A stretch of DNA of 64,000 nt from Spartobacteria bacterium LR76 (GCA_003054655.1 QAYZ01000007.1:1-64000), one strand, 5' to 3'. Counted from the stretch's first letter, positions 26,910-35,877 are shown. The notes: generated from the letters alone by a model not told the origin. Numbers and translations are program-made.

Positions 26910-27129
26910 TCAATGAGGCCGAAGAGGAAGGTCTCACCGCCTCGGCGAAGAAGCCTTTGCGACACTCACGCCCGGGCGGCAGCGGGGGTATCTGCTGTAT
27001 TTCGCCGGAGCGAAGCAATCCGCCACGCGGATCGAGAAGTGCCTGGAGCAGAATCCTCGCGGGCAAGGGCTTGCATGACCAGGTGACAAAGACGGGGGTT
27101 TCTGGCATAGGGTTCGAGAACCCTTAGCC

Positions 27130-27573
27130 ATGAAATTCCCTCTCCTTGCGCTTATCGTTCTGCTCGCGGCTCTCGGCTGTGCGCGGGCGGCGGAGCCGTC
27201 GATGGCGTTTGCCAAGGTGTTGAAGGAGCAAAGCTCCTCTACGCGGGAGATGAGCTACGAGTTCAGCGGGAAGACCTTCTTGTTGCACGTCGAAACGACG
27301 CCGATCGTGGCGGATGCGGATTTTGAGCGGGCGGAGATTCTGCCCGATGGGATGCTGAAGCTGTGGCTGACGGAGGCGGGGGAGAAGAAATTCGATGAGG
27401 CAGTCCGGGATTGGTACCAGAAGCAGATCGCCATCGTGATCAATGGCCGGGTCGTGTGTGCGCCCTCGCTGGAGGCAACTTCGTTCGGGCGGGAGCTTAC
27501 GATTTCCCACAATCTGCCGCGTGAGGAGGCCAAGGCACTGGTGGCGAGTTTTCCCCGGAAGGACGGTCGGTAA
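27130..27573 (+). CDS. Exported SecD-head-like (SecDF P1) protein
   Basis: The 147-residue protein has a signal peptide of about 20 residues ending ARA. The segment KQIAIVINGRVVCAP followed by ELTISHNLPREEAKALV resembles the P1 head of SecD, where AIVLDGKVISAP is followed by a GNFTxEEAxxLA pattern. Here it stands alone without any SecD membrane segments. Its role is unknown; it may bind a periplasmic partner. The TAA stop overlaps the ATG of the next gene by one base. Confidence 0.6.
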   Translation: MKFPLLALIVLLAALGCARAAEPSMAFAKVLKEQSSSTREMSYEFSGKTFLLHVETTPIVADADFERAEILPDGMLKLWLTEAGEKKFDEAVRDWYQKQIAIVINGRVVCAPSLEATSFGRELTISHNLPREEAKALVASFPRKDGR

Positions 27574-28034
27574 TGGCTGATCCGAAACCGCGAGCACTGG
27601 TTCCCCGCGCGGTCGCGCCTCGAGTGGCGACGCCCCGCGCGCTCACGCCGCGCGCCGTTCCTCCGCGGTTCACGAGGAATCGCAAGCCGCTGCGCTCCGG
27701 CCAGAAAGGACCGAGGCGGCCGGAGCGGCCGACGCTTTCGTGGCTGGTGGCGGGCCTGATGCTTTGCGTGTTGATGGGGTTGCCGGGACTGGCGGCGATC
27801 AAGCTTGCGCAGCATGTGCCGGGCTATGGGCTGCTGGGGTATTTTGTCGTGGTGTCGGTGCTGGCATTTATTTTCTGCGCCTCGGACAAGCGGCAGGCAA
27901 AGGACCGCCAGTGGCGGACCCCGGAGAACTTCCTGCACTTCTTTGAGCTGATCGGGGGCTGGCCGGGGTCGTTCGCGGCGCAGCATCGCTTCCGGCACAA
28001 GGTGAAGAAAACGGGCTACCAGTTGACCTTCTGA
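27573..28034 (+). CDS. DUF1294 membrane protein, probably shortened by a nonsense codon
   Basis: The first 50 residues are basic and repetitive (PRA, VAPR, TPRA units). Then come one or two membrane segments, then the DUF1294 core with CASDKRQAKDRQWRTPE, LIGGWPGS and RFRHKVKKTGYQLTF. In DUF1294 proteins this core is normally followed by WLIV and a last membrane segment. Here a TGA stands where tryptophan is expected, and the same frame goes on with LIVAGYQLVALDYLADW to a stop at 28149-28151 that overlaps the next ATG. A truncated product or a read-through product are both possible. Confidence 0.7.
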   Translation: MADPKPRALVPRAVAPRVATPRALTPRAVPPRFTRNRKPLRSGQKGPRRPERPTLSWLVAGLMLCVLMGLPGLAAIKLAQHVPGYGLLGYFVVVSVLAFIFCASDKRQAKDRQWRTPENFLHFFELIGGWPGSFAAQHRFRHKVKKTGYQLTF

Positions 28035-28150
28035 CTGATCGTGGCGGGGTATCAGCTCGTGGCCCTCGACTATCTCGCTGACTGGCGGATTTCCTCGGGG
28101 TTGAAGGATCACGCGGTCCGAATCTTTACTGCCTGGAGCACAGGGAGCTG

Positions 28151-28509
28151 ATGGAAACACGTTCGCGACTGAAGTTCAGCCCCCTCCTAGCGGTAGGGGA
28201 CGCTGTGATCCATATCGGAATCTTTATGACTGTCGGCTTTGTAACCACAGAGATGTTAGCGAAGTCGGGAAACGCCCCCCCCTTTTACGGACGGGCATAG
28301 TCATTGATATCATCCTGGCTCCGACGTTGCTCATCCATTATTTCTCCGGCATCCGGCCAATACCCGATCACCTTGCGCTCCTTTCGCTCGCTCTTCCCAG
28401 CGCCCTGTACGGAGCAGTGATCTCTCTACTGGTTTCCAACCTCCCAAAGCGCAGAGCGGAAATCACCGAACCCGTGGAGAAAACCGAATCCAACGCAGAC
28501 CCCTACTAG
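28151..28509 (+). pseudogene. Small membrane protein split by a C8 frameshift
   Basis: From the ATG at 28151 (TGATG overlap with the extended DUF1294 frame) the reading frame gives about 49 residues with one membrane segment and stops at a TAG near 28300. The second half, with the membrane segment HLALLSLALPSALYGAVISLL, is in another frame up to 28509. One extra base in the run of eight Cs at 28275-28282 would join the halves into a protein of about 119 residues with two or three membrane segments. No family was recognised. Confidence 0.5.
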
Positions 28510-28631
28510 GGCAATGAGAATCGACACAACTTCAGCCCCAGTCTGACATGCGAGCGGTCTCCATCGGACTGTTTCTACTCCGGCATGCGGTGATGACGCC
28601 GATCATTGCGGGGGTCTAGTGCGCGGCGTGG

Positions 28632-29051
28632 GTGGCGTTTTATCTGGTGCTGCTGCTCATCGCGGTCTTGGGGAACGGCGGTTTGGGCGGTCCGCAGGCT
28701 TTGCCCGTGGGGTTGCTCGCGGTGGTCGTGGTCTGCGCGATTGTCGGATGGGGGATTTTTACCCCGGCGTGTGCGGCGGGGTATGTGCTTCGTTCGTTAT
28801 TCGAACCGCCGATGCTTGCGATCTTGCTGACGGTGTGGCTCGCGGGGACATTGCTGGGCTATGCGTGGGACTGGATTTTCGTAACGCGTATCCTGCACGA
28901 ACCCGGTCCGCCACTGGCCTGGACCATGGCCAGGTCTGCCCTCTTTCTCTCGGTGCCGCTCGGGCTGTACTGGTGGGCGACAGAGGGTGCCGCCATGCTG
29001 CCGGATATGGCGGTCAAAGTACTCAAGCGTGTCCGTCGTCTCCGGAAATGA
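28632..29051 (+). CDS. Membrane protein, N-terminus possibly cut by TAG
   Basis: The 139-residue open frame starts with GTG at 28632 and has four likely membrane segments. In the same frame, an ATG at 28548 begins a hydrophobic stretch (ending MTPIIAGV) that runs into a TAG at 28617, only five codons before the GTG. The intact protein would have been about 167 residues. A gene broken by one nonsense codon, or restart at the GTG, are both possible. No family was recognised. Confidence 0.5.
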   Translation: MAFYLVLLLIAVLGNGGLGGPQALPVGLLAVVVVCAIVGWGIFTPACAAGYVLRSLFEPPMLAILLTVWLAGTLLGYAWDWIFVTRILHEPGPPLAWTMARSALFLSVPLGLYWWATEGAAMLPDMAVKVLKRVRRLRK

Positions 29052-29092
29052 ATCCAGGTCGTACCTAAAGCGAAACGTTACCTCCCAGCAGA

Positions 29093-29698
29093 GTGAAAAG
29101 ATATTACACGCCAGACTGGATTCACCTTCGAAGCGAGTGGGATTTCTTTATCCCACCACTCGCCGCCCTGGTCATAACGGTCATCCTCGGGATATTTTTC
29201 TTTGTTTATCCCAGGAGGTTTCCGAAGGAGATCATATGGAGGCAGGCCTTGATGGTACTCGCTCTCCTGGCAACAGGAGTCCTCTACTTTTTCGCCATAA
29301 CCCAACGATTTTATTCGGTCCATGTCGTGGACTTCGTCAGGAACGGCATGAGCAAGAAGGAAATCCTGGCTGACATCCAGCAGTCCGCGAAGATCACCCT
29401 GCCCGCCGACACAGCGATCTCAATGGCTGTCACAGCCGGGGGACGGGACTATACGACATGGTATGGGATGAAAGTCGATCCGGAACTCCTCATCGGATAC
29501 CTCCGGCAACTGAACTATAAAGAAACAACCTACTACGAAACCGGACCGTACCAACGCCTGGAACCTCTTACGCTATGGAAAAAGGAAACCGATTTTGCAC
29601 CTACACTGACACTCGATGCCTGGAATGGCGGAACCTATAACATCATTCAAATCGATCAAAAACACGGACTGGCTCTGATCGAGGTGGTCGACAGCTAG
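29093..29698 (+). CDS. Membrane-anchored hypothetical protein
   Basis: The 201-residue product starts with GTG. It has two membrane segments (about 19-40 and 50-70) and a soluble C-terminal domain of about 120 residues. That domain begins VDFVRNGMSKKEILADIQ, which looks like a small helical unit, and contains a beta-rich end with WNGGTYNIIQID. No family was recognised. It follows three lesion-bearing membrane genes on the same strand but is itself intact. Codon composition is less GC-rich than the neighbours. Confidence 0.65.
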   Translation: MKRYYTPDWIHLRSEWDFFIPPLAALVITVILGIFFFVYPRRFPKEIIWRQALMVLALLATGVLYFFAITQRFYSVHVVDFVRNGMSKKEILADIQQSAKITLPADTAISMAVTAGGRDYTTWYGMKVDPELLIGYLRQLNYKETTYYETGPYQRLEPLTLWKKETDFAPTLTLDAWNGGTYNIIQIDQKHGLALIEVVDS

Positions 29699-29859
29699 TT
29701 TTCCCCGGGGGATCGAGCCGGAAAGCGCTGGCCAGACAGCACGCATCGAGCGCGCTCTACGGATTGATTTTTCTCTGCTAATCTCTCACATCCTGAGCCG
29801 AATAGGGCCAATCATGCGTCCCCCGGAAACGGACTCTGGAAGGAGCCCTTACTAAAACC

Positions 29860-30147
29860 ATGAAACAATACGCATGCTTCTCGTGCCGAAAGTGCTTCAA
29901 GCGTCCGCAAGCGCAGGAAAGCAACAACAGGTTCATGACAAGTGCTCAACAGAGAGCTCAGCGCAAGAAAATAGAAAACGCCGAGGCGGCGCGTGAATAC
30001 AAATGCCCGGATTGCGGCACACCCACGGTCTTTACAGGCATTGATTTCAAGCCACCTCGCCGAAGCGACCTTGAGGGCTGGAAAAAAGCCAGGCGCTTTA
30101 TCGAGTCCGGCAAAATCTTTTATCGGCGCACGCCTGTAGATTTCTAA
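29860..30147 (+). CDS. Small zinc-ribbon protein
   Basis: The 95-residue protein has two cysteine pairs, CFSCRKC (residues 6-12) and CPDCGTP (about 49-55), which can form a zinc ribbon. A basic central helix separates them. The tail is basic and aromatic. Nucleic acid binding is plausible but not shown. It is monocistronic and convergent with the next gene. Confidence 0.65.
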   Translation: MKQYACFSCRKCFKRPQAQESNNRFMTSAQQRAQRKKIENAEAAREYKCPDCGTPTVFTGIDFKPPRRSDLEGWKKARRFIESGKIFYRRTPVDF

Positions 30148-30198
30148 ACAGTCTCGCAGCCCGAACCAGGCTCCATTCGTCTGTGCCCCGTCTCCGAT

Positions 30199-30561
30199 CT
30201 ACAAGGCCGGGACCGCGGGAGCGGGCGGCGGCTCGGACTGGAGGCGGGTGAGGTAGTCGTGGACGGAAACTGCGTCGTAGTCGGAAAGGCCATGGGTGTC
30301 GGCGACGGCGCGGACGATGATGTCGACGGGATCGGTGACGGATTTCCAGTCAAAGACGGTGCGGTAGGTCAGGCCCTGGCCGGTGCGGTAGGATTCGATG
30401 ACGTTGCAGCAGATGGAGGAGACGACGAGCTCGCGGGCGACGGTGCGCCAGCGGCCGGGGCCGTGGCGTTTCTCAAACTCCCGCACAAAGGCATGCGGGG
30501 ATGGCGGCGCATCGCCGGGTTCCGTCGGGACGTGCGGGGGATGCGTGGTGTCTTCGTTCAT
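30199..30561 (-). CDS. Hypothetical protein downstream of the phosphorelay
   Basis: The 120-residue soluble protein has a proline-rich start and end. The middle contains FVREFEKRHGPGRWRTVARELV, possibly helical, and IVRAVADTHGLSDYDAVSVHDYLTRL. No family was recognised. The start lies two bases after the stop of the NarL-type regulator, so it is probably the last gene of the phosphorelay operon. Confidence 0.55.
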   Translation of the reverse strand: MNEDTTHPPHVPTEPGDAPPSPHAFVREFEKRHGPGRWRTVARELVVSSICCNVIESYRTGQGLTYRTVFDWKSVTDPVDIIVRAVADTHGLSDYDAVSVHDYLTRLQSEPPPAPAVPAL

Positions 30562-30563
30562 GA

Positions 30564-31148
30564 TCAGCTGCGAAAAAACATCGTGCCGTAACTCACAAGC
30601 TCAGCGCCGGACATGCCGAGTTTTTTGGCGATGGATTTGCGATGGGTCTCGATGGTTTGCACGGAGAGGGTGAGGCGACCTGCGATCTCCTTGCTGGTGA
30701 AACCTCCGCCGATGAGCTGGAGGACCTCGCGTTCCCGCCCGGTGAGGCGGGAGACAGGCAGGTCGTCGTGGCCCTTGATCCGTGGACCAAAAAGCGAATC
30801 GATCCGCTCCTTGAGCGAGTAAAAGGTGTGGTTTTTGTCGATCCAGCAAACCCTGGGTGAAGCATTCTCGGATACCCCCTCAGGGACAGGCAGCGCGGAG
30901 AGGATGATGAAATCCTGATCGGGCTTCAACCGGTGCACGTCACGAATGAGATCGTGGGCGCTGCCGTCGGGCAGCATATAGTCGGAGATGATGAGATCGT
31001 AGTCGTGGACGACGCAGAGGTCGCGGGCATCGCCGAGCGTGCAGGCCGTGCCGACACGGCCGATCGAGCGGATGGTTTTCAGCATGGACTGGAGGAGGTC
31101 CAGGAACATGACCTGATCCTCGACGAGAAGGAGGGAAAGGGATTTCAT
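30564..31148 (-). CDS. NarL/LuxR-type response regulator
   Basis: The 194-residue protein has an N-terminal receiver domain with acidic pocket ED at 10-11 and phosphoacceptor D56 in DLIISDYMLP. The conserved lysine is in CWIDKNHTF. The C-terminal LuxR helix-turn-helix is at about 130-190: LTGREREVLQLIGGGFTSKE and then QTIETHRKSIAKKLG. It is a DNA-binding output for the two kinases upstream. The start overlaps the end of the preceding gene by ATGA. Confidence 0.93.
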   Translation of the reverse strand: MKSLSLLLVEDQVMFLDLLQSMLKTIRSIGRVGTACTLGDARDLCVVHDYDLIISDYMLPDGSAHDLIRDVHRLKPDQDFIILSALPVPEGVSENASPRVCWIDKNHTFYSLKERIDSLFGPRIKGHDDLPVSRLTGREREVLQLIGGGFTSKEIAGRLTLSVQTIETHRKSIAKKLGMSGAELVSYGTMFFRS

Positions 31149-32224
31149 GACGGAATGCCCAGGGGGAAGGCGGGTAGTTCGATGCGGGCCACCACTCCAC
31201 GCGGGTTCCGGCGGGCGAGGGTGAGCTCTCCCTGCATTTTGGAGACAAGCTTGCGGGCAATACTGAGGCCGACACCCATCGCCATGTCGTCGCTGTAGGA
31301 GTTCCCAAAGCGGCGAAAGGGAGCGATGGCGGCGAAATCGTCGTCGTTCATTCCGACTCCATCATCTCTCACCTCGATGGTAAGAACCTGATGATTCGAG
31401 GAGGCAATAACCTGCACCTCGCTGCCTTCATCGGAAAACTGAAAGGCATTGCCCACGATCTCCTCCACCACCTGGGAGAGTTCACGCGCGTAGAAGGTGC
31501 GGACCTTGCAGTCGGCATGCACCACCAAGTCGGCGGGACGCGAGCAGGACTCTGCGATGCGAGAGGCGACCTCCACGATGAGGGTGTCGACATTGACGAG
31601 TTCCTGGGAGCGGAGCGGCAGGGAATCGCTCGCGGCCTCCATGAAGGAAAGATAGCGCAGCAGCGTACGCTCGAGGCGGACGGCGGAGGTGGCGACGATG
31701 CCGAGTTCCTCGGGAGCGGTGTCGGGCTTGTCCATTTGCATGAGCTCCAGGCCGCCCATCACGCCGTTGAGCGGTGTACGGATCTCGTGGGAGAGGCAGC
31801 GTAGCGCGCGGGCATTCATCTCGGCGAGATGGGTTTCGAGAGTTTTGCGCCGCTTGTCATGGAGAGCGAGCCGGGTGCGCACCATGTCAACCAGTTCGCT
31901 CTCGGTAAAGGGCTTCGTCAGGTAGTCATCGGCGCCGAGGTTCATCCCCTTGCGGATCTGCTCGCGCTCGACATGGGCGCTGATAAAGATGAACGGGATG
32001 TGCCGGGCAGGCTCAAGGAGGCGGAAGCGCTCAAGGATCTGAAACCCCGAAAGTCCCGGGAGCTTCACATCGCAGAGCACGAGGTCGGGCATGCTGGATT
32101 CGCACGCCGACAACATCTCCGCACCGCCCGCGAAGGATTTCACGACATGGTCGTGCAGCGATAGGATGAGCGCCGTGTATTCCCGCAACTGCTCGTCATC
32201 CTCGATCAGATAAATGAGTGCCAT
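31145..32224 (-). CDS. Receiver-histidine kinase hybrid
   Basis: The 359-residue cytoplasmic protein has a receiver domain (1-120) with D52 in LVLCDVKLPG and the K of LTKPF near 103. A HisKA follows with the phosphorylatable H145 in SHEIRTPLNGVMGG, and then a HATPase with N-box EEIVGNAFQFSDEG, DDGVGM and GVGLSIA. It has no membrane segment, so it probably takes phosphate from another kinase through the receiver. It sits 21 bases after the PAS kinase and overlaps the regulator by ATGA. Confidence 0.93.
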   Translation of the reverse strand: MALIYLIEDDEQLREYTALILSLHDHVVKSFAGGAEMLSACESSMPDLVLCDVKLPGLSGFQILERFRLLEPARHIPFIFISAHVEREQIRKGMNLGADDYLTKPFTESELVDMVRTRLALHDKRRKTLETHLAEMNARALRCLSHEIRTPLNGVMGGLELMQMDKPDTAPEELGIVATSAVRLERTLLRYLSFMEAASDSLPLRSQELVNVDTLIVEVASRIAESCSRPADLVVHADCKVRTFYARELSQVVEEIVGNAFQFSDEGSEVQVIASSNHQVLTIEVRDDGVGMNDDDFAAIAPFRRFGNSYSDDMAMGVGLSIARKLVSKMQGELTLARRNPRGVVARIELPAFPLGIPS

Positions 32225-32245
32225 GTCGTGCGTCTCCCCCGTTCC

Positions 32246-33799
32246 CTAGCCGTCTTGTTTATCATGATCTTCCCGCCGCATCGGCAGTCGGACCAGAAAC
32301 AGCGCCCCGCCCTGCGGTCTCGGCCTGTACCGAATGCTCCCTCCGTGCAGCCGCGCCGCCCGGTCTGCAATAAACAGCCCGAGACCGAATCCGGGAGTCG
32401 CTCCCACATTGGACGAGCGAAAGAATGCCTCAAAAAGCCGCCTCCTCTCGACAGCGGGCACGCCGATGCCGCGATCTGCGACGACCAGGCTCAAGCGCCC
32501 GCGGCGCACCCGGGCAACGACATCCACGGGTGATGGAGCCGGGGAGTACTTCAATCCATTTTCCACCAGATTGCGGAGAACGTGGCCAAAGAGAGCACGG
32601 TCGAGATGCACCTCGCCGGCAAACTCCCGGATGACGATAACGACCCGGGATGAGGGCTGGTTGACGGCGCTCCAGATCATGGCCTCAAACTCCCGCACGC
32701 TTGATACCGAAGCGGGACGGAAATCGACTCGTCCCATGTCGACATTGCCGGCAAAGAGGAGCGTGTCGATGGTCGATGTCATATCCCGGATGGTGGACTG
32801 GATCTCTCCAAACAGGTGCTCGATCAGGTGCTCGGGGAGTTCCTTGAAGTGGTTCTTCAGGAGCTGGCTGGCGAGCATGATGTTGGCCAGCGGCGTGCGC
32901 AGCTCATGGCTGGCCATGGCGACGAACTGGGCCTGCTGATGATCTGCCCGGCAGGCTTGCGCGATGCCTGCCATCACGGCGGACTCTGCCCGCTTCGCCT
33001 CGGTGACATCGTGCGCGCTGGCAAAGATGAGGTTGTCACCGGGCGAGGACGAGGCGCTCCAGTTCAGCCACAAATGCGAACCGGATTTTGTGCACATGCG
33101 GTTGACGAAGCTTCTCGTCGGACGGCCCTCGCGGAGCTTGACGAGTTTGCCCCAGGTAAAATCCCGATCCTCGGGATGTACGAAGTCGAGGATACTGTGA
33201 TCGCGGATCTCCTCCGCCTCGTAACCGAGCATCGTCATCCAAGCGGGATTGAACTGCTTGATGCAACCGGAAGTGTCTGCCACGGCGAGCAGACCCTGCG
33301 ATAAAGCGAAAAGCCGGTCCCGCAGATCCCCCCCTTCGAAGCGCTCGGTTGCACTGAAGACCATGCAAATAATGCTCCGACCCGGTAAAAGCCTAAGAGC
33401 AACCTGTTGTGTAATAATCGAGCCATCTCTATGTTTTCCGGGAAGGCGTCCGATCCAGAATCCAACCTGCTTCAGCGCGGGCATGGCATCTCTCGTAATC
33501 CGGGTGCGAAACTGGGAGGGATACAGCATGCGCCAGGACCGCCCCACCACCTGCTCGGAGCGCGCATATCCGAACATCCGGCAATGGGCCGGATTGACGT
33601 AAACGTATCTGCCAGAGGGAGCTGTGATAGATATGCCATCCGGCGCGCAGTCCAGCGCCGCGAGCAGGTCAGACGAGGAAACCGAGCCGGGAGATGGCTT
33701 AGGCAATATCGGTAGGTGCAGTGGCTCCCTCGGGTTCATTTCAATGTTCTTCTGGCAATTTTCGCCAACATTCGATCTTAACGAAGATTCGATCCGCAT
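32246..33799 (-). CDS. PAS-PAS sensor histidine kinase
   Basis: The 517-residue protein has no membrane segment. PAS1 is at about 45-150 (ALDCAPDGISITAPSGRYVYVN) and PAS2 at about 165-270 (LAVADTSGCIKQFNPAWMTMLGYE). HisKA has H298 in SHELRTPLANIML, and the HATPase has NLVENGLKYSP, DRGIGVP and GFGLGLFIADR. A cytosolic small-molecule or redox signal is likely. A second start is possible at 33739. It is the first gene of the three-gene phosphorelay. Confidence 0.93.
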   Translation of the reverse strand: MRIESSLRSNVGENCQKNIEMNPREPLHLPILPKPSPGSVSSSDLLAALDCAPDGISITAPSGRYVYVNPAHCRMFGYARSEQVVGRSWRMLYPSQFRTRITRDAMPALKQVGFWIGRLPGKHRDGSIITQQVALRLLPGRSIICMVFSATERFEGGDLRDRLFALSQGLLAVADTSGCIKQFNPAWMTMLGYEAEEIRDHSILDFVHPEDRDFTWGKLVKLREGRPTRSFVNRMCTKSGSHLWLNWSASSSPGDNLIFASAHDVTEAKRAESAVMAGIAQACRADHQQAQFVAMASHELRTPLANIMLASQLLKNHFKELPEHLIEHLFGEIQSTIRDMTSTIDTLLFAGNVDMGRVDFRPASVSSVREFEAMIWSAVNQPSSRVVIVIREFAGEVHLDRALFGHVLRNLVENGLKYSPAPSPVDVVARVRRGRLSLVVADRGIGVPAVERRRLFEAFFRSSNVGATPGFGLGLFIADRAARLHGGSIRYRPRPQGGALFLVRLPMRREDHDKQDG

Positions 33800-34047
33800 C
33801 CATACCCACTAACGGGTAATTTAGGTTTAGGGGACTGTTAATTATGCAACCAGATGCTTAACTGGAGGCGCGGATCAGTCAATGACACGAAGGCGATTGT
33901 ATTGACTCGGTCTCCCCGGTCAGGCATCCCCACGAGCCGATGGGTGCCGATGAATCCTCGCGTTTTTCCAGAAAAACGAGGCAAATCGCGGATTCCGGGC
34001 TGCTCATTTCCCATTGACTCCCTCCCGGGACATGAAAAAAGGGCGCG

Positions 34048-34800
34048 ATGCGTATTTTTCTCTCTCTCGCCGGTGCGGTGGCATTGACCTTGACTGGATG
34101 CAGTTCGGCGGGCGTGTACAAGCTCCACCAGCACAACCCGGCGGTGACGGCGGCACCGCGAACGATCTTTGTGCAGCCCTACACGATCCGCCCGGGGGCG
34201 CTCGAACTAGGTGACCGCCCGGCGAGCGAAACGGCGCGGCTGGGCCGGAAGATCCAGAAATCGCTGGCCTCCCGCACGGCGCGCGAGGCAACGCGCCACG
34301 CGGCACCATCAAAGGTCCTGCCGGCGGGGCGCACCCCGGCTCCGGGGAACTGGCTGATCCGCGGTGAAATCGTACAGGTCGACCAGGGCAGCCGGGCGAT
34401 GCGTGCGGTGGTGGGCCTGGGAGCGGGGCGGACGTATTTCCGCACGAATGTCTCGGTGTTTGCAGTGGAGGGCGGCGGGATGCGCAAGATCCTGAGCTTC
34501 CGCACGCGCGGCAGCTCTGGGATGGAACCCGGTGCGGCGCTGGGCGTGGCCACGGGCGGAGCGAGCCTGGTCGGCACGGCAGCGGGTACACTGGCGGGCA
34601 GCCTGCCGGGGGTAAGCTCGGACGTGGATCGCACGGCCTACGAGACAGCGGCAGTGCTCTCGACGTATCTGGCCAATCGTGGCCTGCTGGGAAAATCGCG
34701 CCAGCGGGTGACGCCGAATTTCGCCGGGCACGTGCCGTCGAGTTTCAACGTCCGCCGCGCATTGCCCACTCCGGTGCGCGATGCGATGGACTCGCACTAG
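34048..34800 (+). CDS. DUF4410 lipoprotein
   Basis: The 250-residue protein has a signal peptide with lipobox LTGC (cysteine near residue 18). The body fits DUF4410: APRTIFVQPYTI near the N-terminus, then LIRGEIVQVDQGSRAMRAVVGLGAGRT and a glycine-rich ALGVATGGASLVG segment. Proteins of this family are thought to sit in the envelope; the function is not known. It is monocistronic. A short perfect stem (GACTCGC with GCGAGTC, 34789-34807) covers the stop codon. Confidence 0.8.
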   Translation: MRIFLSLAGAVALTLTGCSSAGVYKLHQHNPAVTAAPRTIFVQPYTIRPGALELGDRPASETARLGRKIQKSLASRTAREATRHAAPSKVLPAGRTPAPGNWLIRGEIVQVDQGSRAMRAVVGLGAGRTYFRTNVSVFAVEGGGMRKILSFRTRGSSGMEPGAALGVATGGASLVGTAAGTLAGSLPGVSSDVDRTAYETAAVLSTYLANRGLLGKSRQRVTPNFAGHVPSSFNVRRALPTPVRDAMDSH

Positions 34801-34840
34801 GCGAGTCTGGAAGGAAGTATTTTCCGGCGGCGGAGCGGCC

Positions 34841-35755
34841 TCAGAGCCACTGCTGCCGGGTGGTAAAGGCGATGGTGAGCCAGCGGTCGAGGGTGGCGTA
34901 TTGATCGAGCCCGGCGGCGATTTCGCTGCGGATGGCATCGAGCTGCGGGACGGTGCGGTCCCAGTCCTCGGGCACAAGGATGCTGATGTCGATGACGTGG
35001 ATGCGTCCGGACTTCGCCGCGTAGGCGCGGTAGTCGGCAATGCCGTGGCGCTCGCGGATGCCCGTCATGACCTCGTCGATGCGTCGCGAAGCATCGCGCG
35101 GGGCGATGAGAAAGACCTCCTTCACCGCGCGGCGCAGGATGCCGATGGGGATGGGCGACAGCCCGATGGTGATGACCATGAGGATGGCGGGGTCGGCGTA
35201 GGGCTTGAACTCCGCATGGCCGATCCAGCCGAGGAACTCCGCCAGGGCAAAGCTCAGGAAGAGCGCCAGCGTGATCGCACCGGACATGATGCAGCTCTTC
35301 ATGTCGATGCTGATGAACTCGGACTTCAGCACGACATTCACCTTGCGCTCATAGAGGTACATGCCCGCGCAGGCGGCGAGGACGACGACGGCATAGATGG
35401 ACGCCATGCCCAGCTCGACGGTGTTGCCGCCCGAGAGGAGGCTCTTGCAGCTATTAATAAACCCGTAGACGCAGACGGTGAGCATGATTGCGCCGTTGAG
35501 CACGGCAACGAGCGGCTCGAAGTGCCAGAAGCCGTACTGGAAATGCGGCGTGGCATTGCGCGTCACCAGCCGCGAGACAAAGAGCACCAGCACGCACATG
35601 GCGACATCGACGATGGAAAAGATGCCGTCAAAGACGATGGATTGCGACCCCGAGAGAATGCCAAAGACGATGCCCAGCAGGGCGACCAATCCGCTCAGGA
35701 CGATGGATAACGAGAGGACCTTTTGCTCGGAAGGAACGGCGGTTTTTACGGCCAT
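34841..35755 (-). CDS. Cation diffusion facilitator transporter
   Basis: The 304-residue protein has six membrane segments and a cytoplasmic C-terminal domain of about 90 residues, as in CDF exporters of Zn, Fe or Mn. Segment 2 contains VFDGIFSIVDVAMCV, with the two aspartates in the place of the first metal pair (usually HxxxD or DxxxD). Segment 5 has the second acidic position. The CTD has DEVMTGIRERHG and IHVIDISILVP. The start at 35755 is preferred to one 16 codons earlier because it opens the conserved region. Confidence 0.88.
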   Translation of the reverse strand: MAVKTAVPSEQKVLSLSIVLSGLVALLGIVFGILSGSQSIVFDGIFSIVDVAMCVLVLFVSRLVTRNATPHFQYGFWHFEPLVAVLNGAIMLTVCVYGFINSCKSLLSGGNTVELGMASIYAVVVLAACAGMYLYERKVNVVLKSEFISIDMKSCIMSGAITLALFLSFALAEFLGWIGHAEFKPYADPAILMVITIGLSPIPIGILRRAVKEVFLIAPRDASRRIDEVMTGIRERHGIADYRAYAAKSGRIHVIDISILVPEDWDRTVPQLDAIRSEIAAGLDQYATLDRWLTIAFTTRQQWL

Positions 35756-35877
35756 GGCGGAAATTGAAATCAGAAAGCAGGATGGTGCGCCATCCGATAA
35801 CACGCGAGGGAACCGCGCGGCAGCAAAGCGGGCTTTACGAGGCAGCGGGACAAAACTAAGCTTTCCGCCATACCCTT

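Noticed and set aside
28327-28509. Separate gene of 60 codons starting with TTG
   Set aside because: More likely the second half of a frameshifted gene that begins at 28151.
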